DNA of 64,000 nucleotides from Parendozoicomonas callyspongiae (GCF_023502345.1 NZ_JAMFLX010000024.1:1-64000); one strand, 5' to 3'. Positions 26,532 to 36,040 are shown, numbered from the stretch's first letter. The notes: generated by a model not told the origin, from the sequence alone. Translations and numbers: made by a program.

Positions 26532-27592
26532 TGCTGGATATCGACTTAAAGCTGGAGCGCTCGGAGTTTCAGATTGATGTTCAGGCAGTCTTTGATCTTC
26601 ATGGCGTAACCGGTGTGATGGGGCCGTCCGGCTGCGGTAAAACCACCCTTCTTCGCTGTATTGCCGGTCTGGAAAAGCATGCCAAGGGGCATGTTATTTT
26701 CCATGGTGAAACCTGGCTGAAAGAGGGGGAGTTTGTCCCCCCTGAACGCAGAGGTGTTGGATATATTTTCCAGGATGGCCGGCTGTTTCCACACCTGAGT
26801 GTGCTCGACAACCTTCGCTATGGGCTTAAACGCAGCCGAGGGCGTAAAGGCGCTGCACTGGATGATGTTGTCAGCTGGCTGGATATGGACAGTCTGCTGG
26901 ATCGGCATATTGGCAAACTCTCGGGCGGTCAGCGGCAGAGGGTGGCCATTGCCAGGGCTTTGCTGGGAGCCCCCAGACTGTTATTGATGGATGAGCCAAT
27001 GGCGGCGCTCGACTGGGCTGCCAGATCATCAATTATGCCGCGCCTGCGGGATATCAGCCGGCATTTCCAAGTACCGGTTCTGTTTGTCAGTCACGACCGG
27101 GAAGAGATGGCCCGCCTGACAGATGAGCTGGTGCTGATGGATCAGGGGCGGATTGTCGACCGTGGGAGTTGTCGCCAGATGCTTAGCCGAACCAGAGGTA
27201 GCCTGGCGGATGATCATGCTATCTCCATGCTGGAAGCCAGAGTCGTGCGCAGGGATCAGGCCTATAACGTGACTGAGCTGGATGTTGATGGCCGCCTTTT
27301 GGTGGTGGATCAGGATAATCTGGTGGCAGGAGAGACCGTCAGGGTTGTGATTCCGGCAGCGGAAGTCAGTCTTTCCCTGGATAAGCTGGAACGTATCAGT
27401 ATTCAGAACCGTCTGGAGACAATGCTGGATGAAGTCAGCGATATTGATTCTCACCATGCGCTGGTCTCCCTGAAACTGGAAACGCAGAATCTACTGGTTT
27501 TAATTACCCGCAGGGCTCGACATCGCCTTGGTTTAAAACCAGGAATGAAGGTTTACGCTCATTTTAAGGCTGCCTGCCTTGAGGTGATTTGA
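26531..27592 (+). CDS. modC: Molybdate ABC transporter ATPase ModC
   Basis: 353 residues. Walker A GPSGCGKTTLLRC, Q-loop YIFQDGRLFPHL, signature LSGGQRQRVAIARALL, Walker B LLLMDEPMAALD, and H-loop VSHDREE are all intact. The C-terminal 65 residues form a MOP/TOBE molybdate-binding domain (DSHHALVSLKLETQNLLVLI). It completes the moaE-modABC unit. No modE is seen. Confidence 0.95.
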   Translation: MLDIDLKLERSEFQIDVQAVFDLHGVTGVMGPSGCGKTTLLRCIAGLEKHAKGHVIFHGETWLKEGEFVPPERRGVGYIFQDGRLFPHLSVLDNLRYGLKRSRGRKGAALDDVVSWLDMDSLLDRHIGKLSGGQRQRVAIARALLGAPRLLLMDEPMAALDWAARSSIMPRLRDISRHFQVPVLFVSHDREEMARLTDELVLMDQGRIVDRGSCRQMLSRTRGSLADDHAISMLEARVVRRDQAYNVTELDVDGRLLVVDQDNLVAGETVRVVIPAAEVSLSLDKLERISIQNRLETMLDEVSDIDSHHALVSLKLETQNLLVLITRRARHRLGLKPGMKVYAHFKAACLEVI

Positions 27593-27730
27593 TTTTGAAC
27601 ACCTTAAAGTAATGGCTGGAGTTTCCTGTAACCATTTAAGGAACTCCGGAAGTAAAAAAATACAATCCGGCTTACTAATTCTGCTTAACTTGGCCCTCAA
27701 TATATTAAGAAAGTCTCTCAGGAGGCGGTA

Positions 27731-28738
27731 TTGGGGATCAGGAAAACTCTCTGTTCAAGGTTGTTTGTAGCCCTTTCTGTTATCTATCTGGTGATTTCCG
27801 GGCCGGTTCTGGCTGAAAGCTGGAATCAGCACCTGGTGAATACGCTTCAGTATTATCAAGGCGATCACGCCCAAAACTGCATTCGCACCGGAGAGGTGTT
27901 TGAGGGGGGAACCGTTGCCCTTCTTGAAATCTGCCCAACAGATAATATTCCAAGGAAAAAGCTAGGGAAATTCCTGGTGGGAGGGGAACAGCTTTCTAAA
28001 GCAGTTGGGAGTCACCTGCTTTTTTTTCCTAATGAAAAGCCAGTATGGGTAATAGAGAAGGATAAATACCCTGTTCCATTGGTTTATCATGATGAGCTGG
28101 ATATCGATGAACTCGAGCGCCTTTATCAAACAGCTACCGGGGACTCTCTGCTGAAAACAGCACCTGAATGGGTTTCGCAGCTAGACAATTCAGGCATTTT
28201 TGTTAACACCCTTTCAAATGGTTCCAGGGTCTTTGGTTATGAAGCATTAACTTTGTTTCTTGGCCGAACTGTTATTTGTTTATCTGTTGGCCCTGCTCAT
28301 GACTATAAGGGTTGGGAAGAGATTTGGGATAACTCATTCCTAAACAATCAACCATTTAAAAAAATCGTGATAATGCCGGTTTTTGAGAATTTGGCGTTCA
28401 GGTATCTCTTGCAGGGAAAACTGGGTCAATGGCTGCAGTCGGCCAATCTGTGGCTTGGTGCTGATCTGCCTGAGGCTGATCAGAGGGCGAAATACCAGAG
28501 TCGTTTAGCTGTTACGATAGCCCGTGGCTTTCTGGCATTTTATTTGGCACCAGAAAATACTTCTGGAACCTATCTTGCCCTGCAGGGGATGTATCAGGTT
28601 CTGATGAGTTCAACAGTTTTGTGGAATGTTTATGAAAAGCATGGCTTATTGGGCAGTTACGCTTCAACCGTTTTTGCTGCCATGCTTCGCGAAGTTATGG
28701 CATTCAGTGCCCACAATTTTTTCGACCCCGACAGTTAA
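27731..28738 (+). CDS. Unrecognised secreted/membrane protein
   Basis: 335 residues, TTG start after AGGAGGCGG. It has a signal peptide (LFVALSVIYLVISGPVLAES). The mature N-terminal half is polar. A MPVFENLAFRYLLQG segment with several moderately hydrophobic helices after it (QSRLAVTIARGFLAFYLA; ALQGMYQVLMSSTVLW) faintly resembles CPBP-type membrane proteases, which have an EE..(x)xR motif, but only one Glu is present and the later His motif is absent. I do not assign function. Confidence 0.6.
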   Translation: MGIRKTLCSRLFVALSVIYLVISGPVLAESWNQHLVNTLQYYQGDHAQNCIRTGEVFEGGTVALLEICPTDNIPRKKLGKFLVGGEQLSKAVGSHLLFFPNEKPVWVIEKDKYPVPLVYHDELDIDELERLYQTATGDSLLKTAPEWVSQLDNSGIFVNTLSNGSRVFGYEALTLFLGRTVICLSVGPAHDYKGWEEIWDNSFLNNQPFKKIVIMPVFENLAFRYLLQGKLGQWLQSANLWLGADLPEADQRAKYQSRLAVTIARGFLAFYLAPENTSGTYLALQGMYQVLMSSTVLWNVYEKHGLLGSYASTVFAAMLREVMAFSAHNFFDPDS

Positions 28739-28823
28739 ACCAATACCTTTTGGGATAACTGTTTACATTCTGCCCGGATATTTCATATCGTAAGGGGTTA
28801 CAAATGGTGTAGTGGGGAACAGC

Positions 28824-30272
28824 ATGGATTATCGCACAAAGATTACCTGTCGCAGGCAGCGCCCCACGACAGTTGAAGGGCGCGATATTGTTGAAGAAAC
28901 TGAGAGCAATCGTGGCAGGGTGATTCAATCTGCCGCAGTGCGCCGGCTTCAACAGAAGACCCAGGTCTATCCTCTGGAAACCAATGCTGCGGTGCGCAGT
29001 CGTCTGACTCACTCTCTGGAAGTTCAGCAAACAGGCCGGTTTATCTCCCGCAAAATTCTTGCGTCTCTTAAAGAGCAGGATGAGCTGGAGCAGCTGGGCC
29101 TTGAAGGTATTGAAACGGCTTTTACCAACCTGGTCGAAATGTCATGCCTGTTGCATGATGTTGGCAACCCTCCATTTGGTCACTTTGGCGAGGCAGCCAT
29201 TAATGACTGGATGAAGAAAAATGGCAAGGATTGTTTTCTGAAAGCTTTTGGGCATGAAAGAACTGTTCCTCCACTTTATGAAACAACCTTGATGCCTGAC
29301 CTTGAGTGCTTTGAAGGTAATGCCCAGGGATTGCGCATTATCCACAGCCTGCAAAAGCTTAACCTGACCTGTTCCCAGGTTGCGGCTCTCGTGAAATATA
29401 CAAGAGCCTCATGGCAAGCCAAACCTGAGGCAGGTGACTATTTCCATTACCGTCAGAAAAAACCGGGTTTCTACTTCAGTGAGGAACCGTTGATAGAGAT
29501 GGTCTGGGACCATCTGAAGATTAGTAAAGGAAACCGTTACCCGCTGGTTTATATCATGGAAGCAGCGGATGATATCGCCTACTGCATAGCGGACATTGAA
29601 GATGCAGTTGATAAGGGCATTCTTACTCTTAAGCAGTTAAAGGTTCTGCTGCAAGAAGAGTGGGAGGAGCAGTGTCAGAGGGCCGAGATGCCCTGCAGCT
29701 CTTATCTGGCAGAGATTGTTGATAAGTCTATGGAGGATAATGCAACGGCCCATCTCTTTATCACCCGCTTCCGCACCATTCTTGTGAAAGAGCTGGTGGA
29801 TTATGCGGTGCAGAGATATTGCCAGCACCATCAGAGTATTTTTGATGGATCTTTGGATGAACCCCTGATCGATGGCGGTTCTGAGCAGCATCTGGCGTTA
29901 TTAACCCTGAAGTGGGTTGCCCGTAAGCATGTGTTCTGCCAGCCGGAAGTTGAAACACCTGAGCTGAGAGGATATGCAGCCCTGATGGGATTGATGGGAA
30001 TCTACCAGCCATTGCTTGAGCTCTCCCAGGAGGACTTCCGCGTAATAACCAGTGGAGAAACCTCGCCGCATTTTATTGCGAAGCGGCTTTATCACCGATT
30101 ATCTACCAAGCACAAGGAGGCTTACTGTGAAGCCGTTGCTTCCCTGACCGGTTCTGCAGAAGAGGTCAGGGCACTGGAATGGTATTACCGCTGTCGGCTT
30201 TTGATTGATTACCTGAGTGGTATGACTGATAACTTTGTGCTGGATGAGTACCAGTGTATGTCCGCTATCTGA
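28824..30272 (+). CDS. dgt: Deoxyguanosinetriphosphate triphosphohydrolase (dGTPase)
   Basis: 482 residues from the ATG at 28824, with GGGGAAC upstream; an in-frame GTG at 28812 is less likely. It hydrolyses dGTP (or other dNTPs) to the nucleoside and triphosphate. The HD-domain metal ligands are present: RSRLTHSLEVQQTGR, CLLHDVGNPPFGHFGE, and AADDIAYCIADIEDAVD. The length and N-terminal SNRGRVIQSAAVRRLQQKTQ match the E. coli-type Dgt. Family members restrict phages by depleting dNTPs in some bacteria, but nothing here shows a defence context. Confidence 0.9.
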   Translation: MDYRTKITCRRQRPTTVEGRDIVEETESNRGRVIQSAAVRRLQQKTQVYPLETNAAVRSRLTHSLEVQQTGRFISRKILASLKEQDELEQLGLEGIETAFTNLVEMSCLLHDVGNPPFGHFGEAAINDWMKKNGKDCFLKAFGHERTVPPLYETTLMPDLECFEGNAQGLRIIHSLQKLNLTCSQVAALVKYTRASWQAKPEAGDYFHYRQKKPGFYFSEEPLIEMVWDHLKISKGNRYPLVYIMEAADDIAYCIADIEDAVDKGILTLKQLKVLLQEEWEEQCQRAEMPCSSYLAEIVDKSMEDNATAHLFITRFRTILVKELVDYAVQRYCQHHQSIFDGSLDEPLIDGGSEQHLALLTLKWVARKHVFCQPEVETPELRGYAALMGLMGIYQPLLELSQEDFRVITSGETSPHFIAKRLYHRLSTKHKEAYCEAVASLTGSAEEVRALEWYYRCRLLIDYLSGMTDNFVLDEYQCMSAI

Positions 30273-30378
30273 TTTAGGTAGTCCTTTGCACATCATTCTT
30301 TTTCAAAGCCAAGCTGTTTCTATACTCTTTTGATGGGTATTTATGTTCGTGAACAAATGCTGACTGAATATCAGGGAG

Positions 30379-30606
30379 CTATTCGAAGACCGTCAGTCCG
30401 GCCTTAGAAGCTGTCTGAAAAGTCATGTTGTTTCTGCCAGTATTCCAGAGTGTAAAACTCTTTACCTCGGCTTGGTTCCCTCTGAGGCGGTGCTCTTTAT
30501 TCTTCAGGGCATAAGCGGGCATCAGTTCAGCACGTTCAGAAGAAAGAATCGTCAGCGTTGTTCGTTGAGTTTGTATAACGGACCTTTTGGCATATGGATA
30601 CTTCAT
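30379..30606 (-). CDS. Possible small protein coupled to the HAD phosphatase gene
   Basis: A 75-codon frame whose ATG overlaps the upstream phosphatase stop in an ATGA arrangement, hinting at translational coupling. The product is basic and polar (SVIQTQRTTLTILSSERAEL) with no family. It fills most of the otherwise empty 30273-30602 gap. It could equally be chance; the support is only the overlap. Confidence 0.25.
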   Translation of the reverse strand: MKYPYAKRSVIQTQRTTLTILSSERAELMPAYALKNKEHRLRGNQAEVKSFTLWNTGRNNMTFQTASKAGLTVFE

Positions 30607-31250
30607 GCTCTGGTTGTCTGTGCGGCCAACTCTTTCAACTCTGCCGGAGAACTCAGGATATGATTCGGTTTTTTGCTCTGAAGTTCTGCTAGTGAACCAT
30701 ATCCCCAAAGAACACCGGCTGATTTCAGGCCATTCTTTTGAGCGGCAATAATATCAACAGCCCGGTCTCCAATCATTGTGGTGTCTTTATCAACCAGATT
30801 TTTGTCTACAAGTCTTTCAATTTGCTGCCATTTCTGGATGCCAACATCACCTCCGCTGATAAATTGAAAGTAATTGCGTAAGCCAAACATTTTTAAAATA
30901 TGGTCAGCAATATCTGCTCTCTTTGAGGTGCAGATGGCCATGGGGATATTACGCTGGGATAGTGATTCAAGAGCATTGGGAATATCTGGGTAAAGAGTGT
31001 TTTCTCTATAGCCTGTAGCGACATATCGCTCCCGGTATTTTGCGACATATGTGGAGATGATTTTGGGATCCGTCTGCCCGGTCATATCCATCAGGCTCTC
31101 ATCCAGTGGTGGTCCGATGTACTGAGCGATATCTTCAGCAGTTTTAGGAGAGTAGCCGAAGTGCTCGAGAGCAAAGTTTGTAGAGCGGATAATTCCTTCC
31201 AGCGGGTCACTGATAGTGCCATCAAGATCAAATAATAATTTTATGGTCAT
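30603..31250 (-). CDS. HAD-superfamily phosphatase (phosphoglycolate phosphatase-like)
   Basis: 215 residues. Motif I LLFDLDGTISDPLEGI with the nucleophile Asp, motif II ICTSKR, and motif IV MIGDRAVDIIAAQKNG are intact, with a helical cap between I and II as in subfamily IA. QYIGPPLDESL is typical of the Gph/PgmB-like group. Substrate specificity (phosphoglycolate, pyrophosphate or sugar phosphate) cannot be fixed. Confidence 0.85.
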   Translation of the reverse strand: MTIKLLFDLDGTISDPLEGIIRSTNFALEHFGYSPKTAEDIAQYIGPPLDESLMDMTGQTDPKIISTYVAKYRERYVATGYRENTLYPDIPNALESLSQRNIPMAICTSKRADIADHILKMFGLRNYFQFISGGDVGIQKWQQIERLVDKNLVDKDTTMIGDRAVDIIAAQKNGLKSAGVLWGYGSLAELQSKKPNHILSSPAELKELAAQTTRA

Positions 31251-31307
31251 GTGTTGTTATCTTTTTCTGGTTTTATGATTCTTCTTTCTCAGGAAGTAAT
31301 GATGGTT

Positions 31308-31625
31308 CTAATACTTACGGGCAATCACCGAGTAGGTATGCCACTGCTTTTGAACACCAAGGGCGGTTGTACCCTCCTCATCTCTCTCCCTGAATCGAAT
31401 GATTTCAAACTGGTCAAAGAGGTTGGCCACCTGATCCCGGGCCATTGGATTAGTCGTATGAATTGATTTTTGAGCCCAGGAATCATTCAGCCCCATAAAA
31501 TCACCACAGAAAACACCACCTGACTCCAAAACCTCGCAGACCTTTAACCAGATGTCTGAGAAATCTTCAGGCTCACAGAAAAACAGGCTGGCATTGGCAA
31601 TAACTAAACCCGCTTTGGGTCCTGT
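31308..31625 (-). pseudogene. 3' remnant of a SAM-dependent methyltransferase gene
   Basis: On the minus strand a continuous frame reads AGLVIANASLFFCEPEDF, then LKVCEVLESGGVFCGDFMGL, then a C terminus with FEIIRFRERDEEGTTALG and HTYSVIARK. This is the second half of a class-I methyltransferase (strands 4-7). The frame stops having homology at about 31625, where AT-rich sequence begins; the SAM-binding N-terminal half is missing. A start codon exists at 31529 but would give only the tail. The truncation marks the edge of the following accessory block. Bases 31626-31860 are AT-rich and hold no gene apart from the probable promoter of the next one. Confidence 0.7.
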
Positions 31626-31860
31626 CTAGTTTCAAAATTACGGACTTGAGAAATACAAACTCAAAATAGCAACTTTTTTTAACTAGGAAAATATTTTTAT
31701 TGAGTTAATAAAGGATGGGTTTGCATTTTTGACTTATTGAATTTTATAACTACCAAGCCATTTATTCTTTTTGCTACTAGCAATTTGATAATAAATATCT
31801 AAAACAGTTCATGTTAAATAAAACCACGAAATTAAATTTAATTGACTGGAGTTAAATAAT

Positions 31861-33897
31861 ATGTGCAAACCTGATTTTTTTTTAAGTAAAGGTACTTTGA
31901 ATTGGATTTTACTGCTGTTCTTCATTCACATATCTATCGTCACTTATGCAGTTACAATCGAATTGGATAACGGGGTGATACTGAGCATTCCTCTTCCAAA
32001 AGAGAAAACACTTGATAAATACTCGTTTAGTAATACGTCTTTAGAACCAGATGGAACTAAACAAAATTTTTACCTCCATACCCATGATTCACTAGGCTAT
32101 ATGCAACTTATACCTGGGAAAAGACAAGCCCCAGGCTGGGGAACCCTTTATATCAGCATTGCTTCTGTTCAGAAACCAAGTGATACGGCTCATGCTCCAA
32201 AAACAATTGGAGTTAAGTTTGCAGAACGTAGAAAAATTCCATATGACCCCCCTGTTATGGCTTCAACTGAGGTGACTCTAACCCAGATTATGGGCGATCG
32301 TATAGTTGGGGTGCCAAGGGACTGTGGGCCGGGAGAGATCTGTACATTCCTGGAGCAGACAGACAAATCTCCATCTTTGCAGATACAAAATGGCCAAGTT
32401 TTTTCAATAATGATCCCGTCAGTCTACTACGAAGATATCAATTTTCAGCAACCAACTCTGATCGTCAATGGGAAAGAATATCAGATGAATCATGAAGCTC
32501 TCCCCGATTCACTGCCAGATGCTAATACAGTCATCATCATGTATTTTGTCCCGGATAAGGGTAAGGATGAGGGTGAGGATGAGGATGAGGATGTACCAGT
32601 GGAACTTCATATTCATATGACAACTCCATTACCAAAGGCTGCTGAAACCATTACTGATAGTCGGGAACTTACGACAGCTGACATACAGGATCTAGCTGAT
32701 CGATTACATATTGGTGATATTGCAGTTCTGATTCGTACAACTGCGTGGCTGGATGAGGCAGCTATAAGTACCATTAAAAATCAGTACCCAACAAACCTGT
32801 ATGAAGCTGGATTCCAACTCCTCAGTAGAGTGCTTGATAAGTTGGGCAGCAGCTTAACTCTAGAAGTCATGGCCAAAGGACTTGAAAAGATAGATCACCG
32901 GAATATTGCGAAAAAATTACGTTCTGGTGAGCTAAAACTCAGCTCTGAAGATGAGGAGTTCCAAAAGGAAATGACTTCTGTAGGGGATTGGCTGGATTCA
33001 CATGCCGAGGCCCTGGCAGCCAGAATGGGTATGTCTGAAAAAGCCATAAATGATATAAAGCAGGATACAAAGCAGCCTGGGTATAGGCTTTTGTATCTGG
33101 CCCATGAGGCAGACAAGCTCTCGGGTGTTTATGAAGCTTGTAATAACATGAATCTTATTGCTTTAAGAGGCCAAGTAGAAGGGGGAGAATTCCCTCTTCT
33201 AGCCATTCAGCTGGCAAAGCAAGCAACCCCAAGAGATGTTAGTAAACCTAAACTTCGTCCGGTTTCTTTAGATGGGCTTAATGCAGACTTGCTTAGAGTT
33301 AAGGTCGACAAATTCAGAGCTAACAGGGTTGCAAGCAGAATTATCAGCAAGGAGGAACGAGAGGGGTTTGGCAAGAAGATTCAGACGACAATGGGTGACA
33401 ATGACACTGTCAATCAGCACTCCTGGGAAAGTTTAACCGGGTACAGAACCCAAATAAGTAGTTACCACTCAGACAAATGGGGCAAAGGTCTTACCTACGG
33501 GAAGTTTATAGAGATTCTGAACAAAACAGAAACCTTGCAGGGAGTATCTCTGGCGCAATATATCGCAGAGCAAATAAGGAATGGCGACGTTGAGAAGAGT
33601 CTGGAGTCTGAAGATTATGTACACCTTGCAAAACTTTGCAAAGATTCTGATTATGGGCGGTGTCTACTTATCTTGAATCGCATGAAAGTGGAGGATGAAC
33701 TTGGTATTTTGCGTGCAGACTTAATTCATAGCTTCGGTATCAAATGCAATCAGGGCTCGAATAGCGGCTGTACTAATAAAAAATTATCATCAGGAGTATT
33801 AGTGCGAAAATGTGACGACATGCTGAATTTAGAGGACGAAATGGCAAGGATGAAAGTATCTGGCGTAGCCAAGTTTCCTAGCACTGCTAAACATTAA
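31861..33897 (+). CDS. Secreted protein with two Death-like domains
   Basis: 678 residues, AT-rich gene. Residues about 10-31 are a signal peptide or anchor (TLNWILLLFFIHISIVTYA). About 32-230 is beta-rich and unrecognised, followed by an acidic linker (KGKDEGEDEDEDVP). Residues 272-354 have the six-helix Death-fold pattern: DIQDLADRLHIGDIAVLI, then LDEAAISTIKNQYPTNLYEA, LLSRVLDKLGSSLTLEVM and KIDHRNIAKKL, like the 'l...lg.....i..i...np.d..e....ll..w....g..aT...l...L' layout. Residues 374-440 look like a second copy (WLDSHAEALAARMGMSEKAI ... RLLYLAHEADKLSGVYEAC). The C-terminal 240 residues are unrecognised. Death folds mediate homotypic interactions in animal apoptosis and immunity; host interference is inferred. 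Confidence 0.65.
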   Translation: MCKPDFFLSKGTLNWILLLFFIHISIVTYAVTIELDNGVILSIPLPKEKTLDKYSFSNTSLEPDGTKQNFYLHTHDSLGYMQLIPGKRQAPGWGTLYISIASVQKPSDTAHAPKTIGVKFAERRKIPYDPPVMASTEVTLTQIMGDRIVGVPRDCGPGEICTFLEQTDKSPSLQIQNGQVFSIMIPSVYYEDINFQQPTLIVNGKEYQMNHEALPDSLPDANTVIIMYFVPDKGKDEGEDEDEDVPVELHIHMTTPLPKAAETITDSRELTTADIQDLADRLHIGDIAVLIRTTAWLDEAAISTIKNQYPTNLYEAGFQLLSRVLDKLGSSLTLEVMAKGLEKIDHRNIAKKLRSGELKLSSEDEEFQKEMTSVGDWLDSHAEALAARMGMSEKAINDIKQDTKQPGYRLLYLAHEADKLSGVYEACNNMNLIALRGQVEGGEFPLLAIQLAKQATPRDVSKPKLRPVSLDGLNADLLRVKVDKFRANRVASRIISKEEREGFGKKIQTTMGDNDTVNQHSWESLTGYRTQISSYHSDKWGKGLTYGKFIEILNKTETLQGVSLAQYIAEQIRNGDVEKSLESEDYVHLAKLCKDSDYGRCLLILNRMKVEDELGILRADLIHSFGIKCNQGSNSGCTNKKLSSGVLVRKCDDMLNLEDEMARMKVSGVAKFPSTAKH

Positions 33898-33922
33898 CAA
33901 TCGTGTTGGCCTCCACTGAAGT

Positions 33923-33951
33923 GATTCCGCTGCAGATTCAGCAGCGGAATC
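33923..33951. terminator. Terminator hairpin after the Death-like gene
   Basis: A perfect 11-bp stem GATTCCGCTGC/GCAGCGGAATC with a 7-base loop lies between two convergent genes. No strong T-run follows on either strand, so it may work bidirectionally or with limited strength. Confidence 0.6.
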
Positions 33952-34045
33952 TAACTTAATTCAGGCACACGGTAAGAGAAAGCTCATCTCGGAAACCTGC
34001 CGCTCATCATGTGGCACCACACCAGAACCGGCCAAACAGTTTCAA

Positions 34046-36007
34046 TCAGTTAAATTTGGGGAGTAGAGTACGTTTTCTGTGTACCATTATGGCTAAAACT
34101 ATCACTAGCAGACTTAACGGGTCATGGGCACCGCCACCGCTACCACCGGCGTTATCCCCGCCACCGGCGTTATCCCCGCCACCGGCGTTATCCCCGCCAC
34201 CGGCGTTATCCCCGCCACCGGCGTTATCCCCGCCACCGGCGTTATCGCCGCCACCGGCGTTATCCCCACCACCGGCGTTATCGCCGCCACCGGCGTTATC
34301 ACCGCCACCGGCATTATCGCCGCCTCCTGAGTTAGATCCAGAACCCGTTTCAGTAGTAGCAGCTTTGCTAATATTTGTAGTCAAGTTGTTATTTGAGGAG
34401 ACTAAATCCACTTTATTGCTATTTGTAGCAACAATGGCCTTTTGAGTGATATGTATCGAATCTGGGGCACTCTCTAGAATAGAAGCTTCAACTTCCAGCT
34501 GATTGTTTTCTGCCGGGTTGTCAAGGCTGCACGTGTAAGCAGAACCATTACTGTCCACCTGGCATTCCTGACCAGCAAGCCTGACTGCTCTTATAGAACC
34601 TGCTTTTTGATCTACGCTCCCTTTGACTTCTATTTTTTCCAGTGCTTTGTAACCACTTTGAACGGCCAGGTTATATCTGAGAGTAAACAGCTCACCCGGA
34701 GAAGCTTCTTGAATATTCCCCTTAACCACTTCCAGTTTGGCATCTACAGGAAAGTTGAGACAAACATCCAGAGTATTACTTCGTATGGATTTAATGTAGT
34801 CTTTGAAATAATTTATTGAACAATCCGAAAAGGTATTTGCATTAGTATTTAGAGTGGTACCCATAAGATAGTCGCCAGGATCACAGTTATTGAGCTCTTT
34901 CAAATCATGGGCTGAGCCCATATTGTGGCCAATTTCATGAGCCATAATAAGCGAAGTGACAGCAATCTCCGGGTTATTATAATCGGTCTTGAGTGAAGTT
35001 ATGCCAACAGCTGACCGCCAGCCACAAGTGCTACTCTGCGAGGCAATCCCTGCCACTGATGAATTAAAACTTCGTCCTGTTAGCAAGTGCATGATTGAGT
35101 AGGCATTTTTCTCAAATGCCAGCTTGCCCTTTCTTTTTTCTCTCAGATCATTGTAAAGCGCATTAGCGTCTTTTGTTGTGTCAAATACTACTTCATTCAA
35201 TAATTCAACATGGACTGTCTTGAAAGCTATTTTCACGGCTTGTCGGAAATATTCCTGAACATAATTGACCAGGATCTGAATCTGCTCCCTTGGGTTGTTT
35301 CCAGAATTAGCAATTGCCTGCTGGAAATGTAGGTCTGCAACAATCTCCAGCTGAGGTAAAAAGCATATACCATTTACTGTTGTTTCACATAGCTTGTCAT
35401 AATCCAGTGCTTTAGCCTGTAGATTTATACTATGCGTGGTATCAAATCTGTTTGATTCGGAGGCTTGGAGTAATGCAGATATATTTTTATCGGAATGGGT
35501 GTCCTGACCAACCACGCCGCATAAGTTTTCACCAAGGTCGGCTACCAACTCTGTTTCAACCACTGCATTTGAAGCAGCCTGCATCATTCTGGTATCTGAA
35601 TCATCTGCTTTCTTTGATAATGTCTCAGAATTCCCGGCAAGGGGTTGGTTTATAGTGTAAAACTCGTTGGCGAATGAAATAACACCTTGCCAGCGCTTAT
35701 TTAGCAGAGAAACTGAAACCCAGCTGTCAGTCTCTCCTCTGATCTTGCCGCGATAGTGGAGCGATTTGGTTGTTTCTCCCGGCTGGTTGAAAATAAGATT
35801 CTGTTCAGCCTCCTCAAGTTCAAGCACATAGGGGTACCCCTGAATCAAGACTTCCAGCGTTTTTTCGGCGTACGCCTGAGAACTGACGATAAATGCGAGT
35901 GTCAGGATACAATGCTTTATCAATACGGAGACACTGAAATGGTTGAGGTATCGCCTCTCTTCCTGCTTACTCGCAGTCAGGAGTGAGGGTCTCTTGGATA
36001 ACGTCAT
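34046..36007 (-). CDS. Secreted zinc metalloprotease with GlyGly-CTERM sorting tail
   Basis: 653 residues. A signal region (HCILTLAFIVSSQAYAEKT) follows a long charged N terminus, so translation may start later than the first ATG. A propeptide-like segment leads to the catalytic MAHEIGHNMGSAHDL, the HExxHxxGxxHD site of adamalysin/reprolysin-type metzincins, with YLMGTT as a possible Met-turn. Near the C terminus a (GGGDNA)10 tract leads into SGGGAHDP, a hydrophobic segment LSLLVIVLAIMVHRK and basic residues: a GlyGly-CTERM signal (Gly-rich, helix, Arg/Lys). Such proteins are exported by the type II system and processed by rhombosortase, whose gene is divergent, 171 bp away. Degradation of host or environmental proteins is likely. 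Confidence 0.85.
   Translation of the reverse strand: MTLSKRPSLLTASKQEERRYLNHFSVSVLIKHCILTLAFIVSSQAYAEKTLEVLIQGYPYVLELEEAEQNLIFNQPGETTKSLHYRGKIRGETDSWVSVSLLNKRWQGVISFANEFYTINQPLAGNSETLSKKADDSDTRMMQAASNAVVETELVADLGENLCGVVGQDTHSDKNISALLQASESNRFDTTHSINLQAKALDYDKLCETTVNGICFLPQLEIVADLHFQQAIANSGNNPREQIQILVNYVQEYFRQAVKIAFKTVHVELLNEVVFDTTKDANALYNDLREKRKGKLAFEKNAYSIMHLLTGRSFNSSVAGIASQSSTCGWRSAVGITSLKTDYNNPEIAVTSLIMAHEIGHNMGSAHDLKELNNCDPGDYLMGTTLNTNANTFSDCSINYFKDYIKSIRSNTLDVCLNFPVDAKLEVVKGNIQEASPGELFTLRYNLAVQSGYKALEKIEVKGSVDQKAGSIRAVRLAGQECQVDSNGSAYTCSLDNPAENNQLEVEASILESAPDSIHITQKAIVATNSNKVDLVSSNNNLTTNISKAATTETGSGSNSGGGDNAGGGDNAGGGDNAGGGDNAGGGDNAGGGDNAGGGDNAGGGDNAGGGDNAGGGDNAGGSGGGAHDPLSLLVIVLAIMVHRKRTLLPKFN
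34143..34325 (-). repeat. Ten 18-bp repeats encoding GGGDNA
   Basis: Ten tandem 18-bp units, five nearly identical and five with single-base changes, encode Gly-Gly-Gly-Asp-Asn-Ala just before the sorting helix. Unit length preserves frame. Such a tract can vary in copy number by slippage, changing linker length between protease and membrane tail. Confidence 0.95.
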
Positions 36008-36040
36008 CAGTTAATCATACTTCCATTGATATTTATTGTT

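Noticed and set aside
34011-34445. 144-codon Pro-rich frame opposite the GGGDNA repeat
   Set aside because: Produced by reading the 18-bp repeat on the other strand; the protease frame is supported by its sorting tail.
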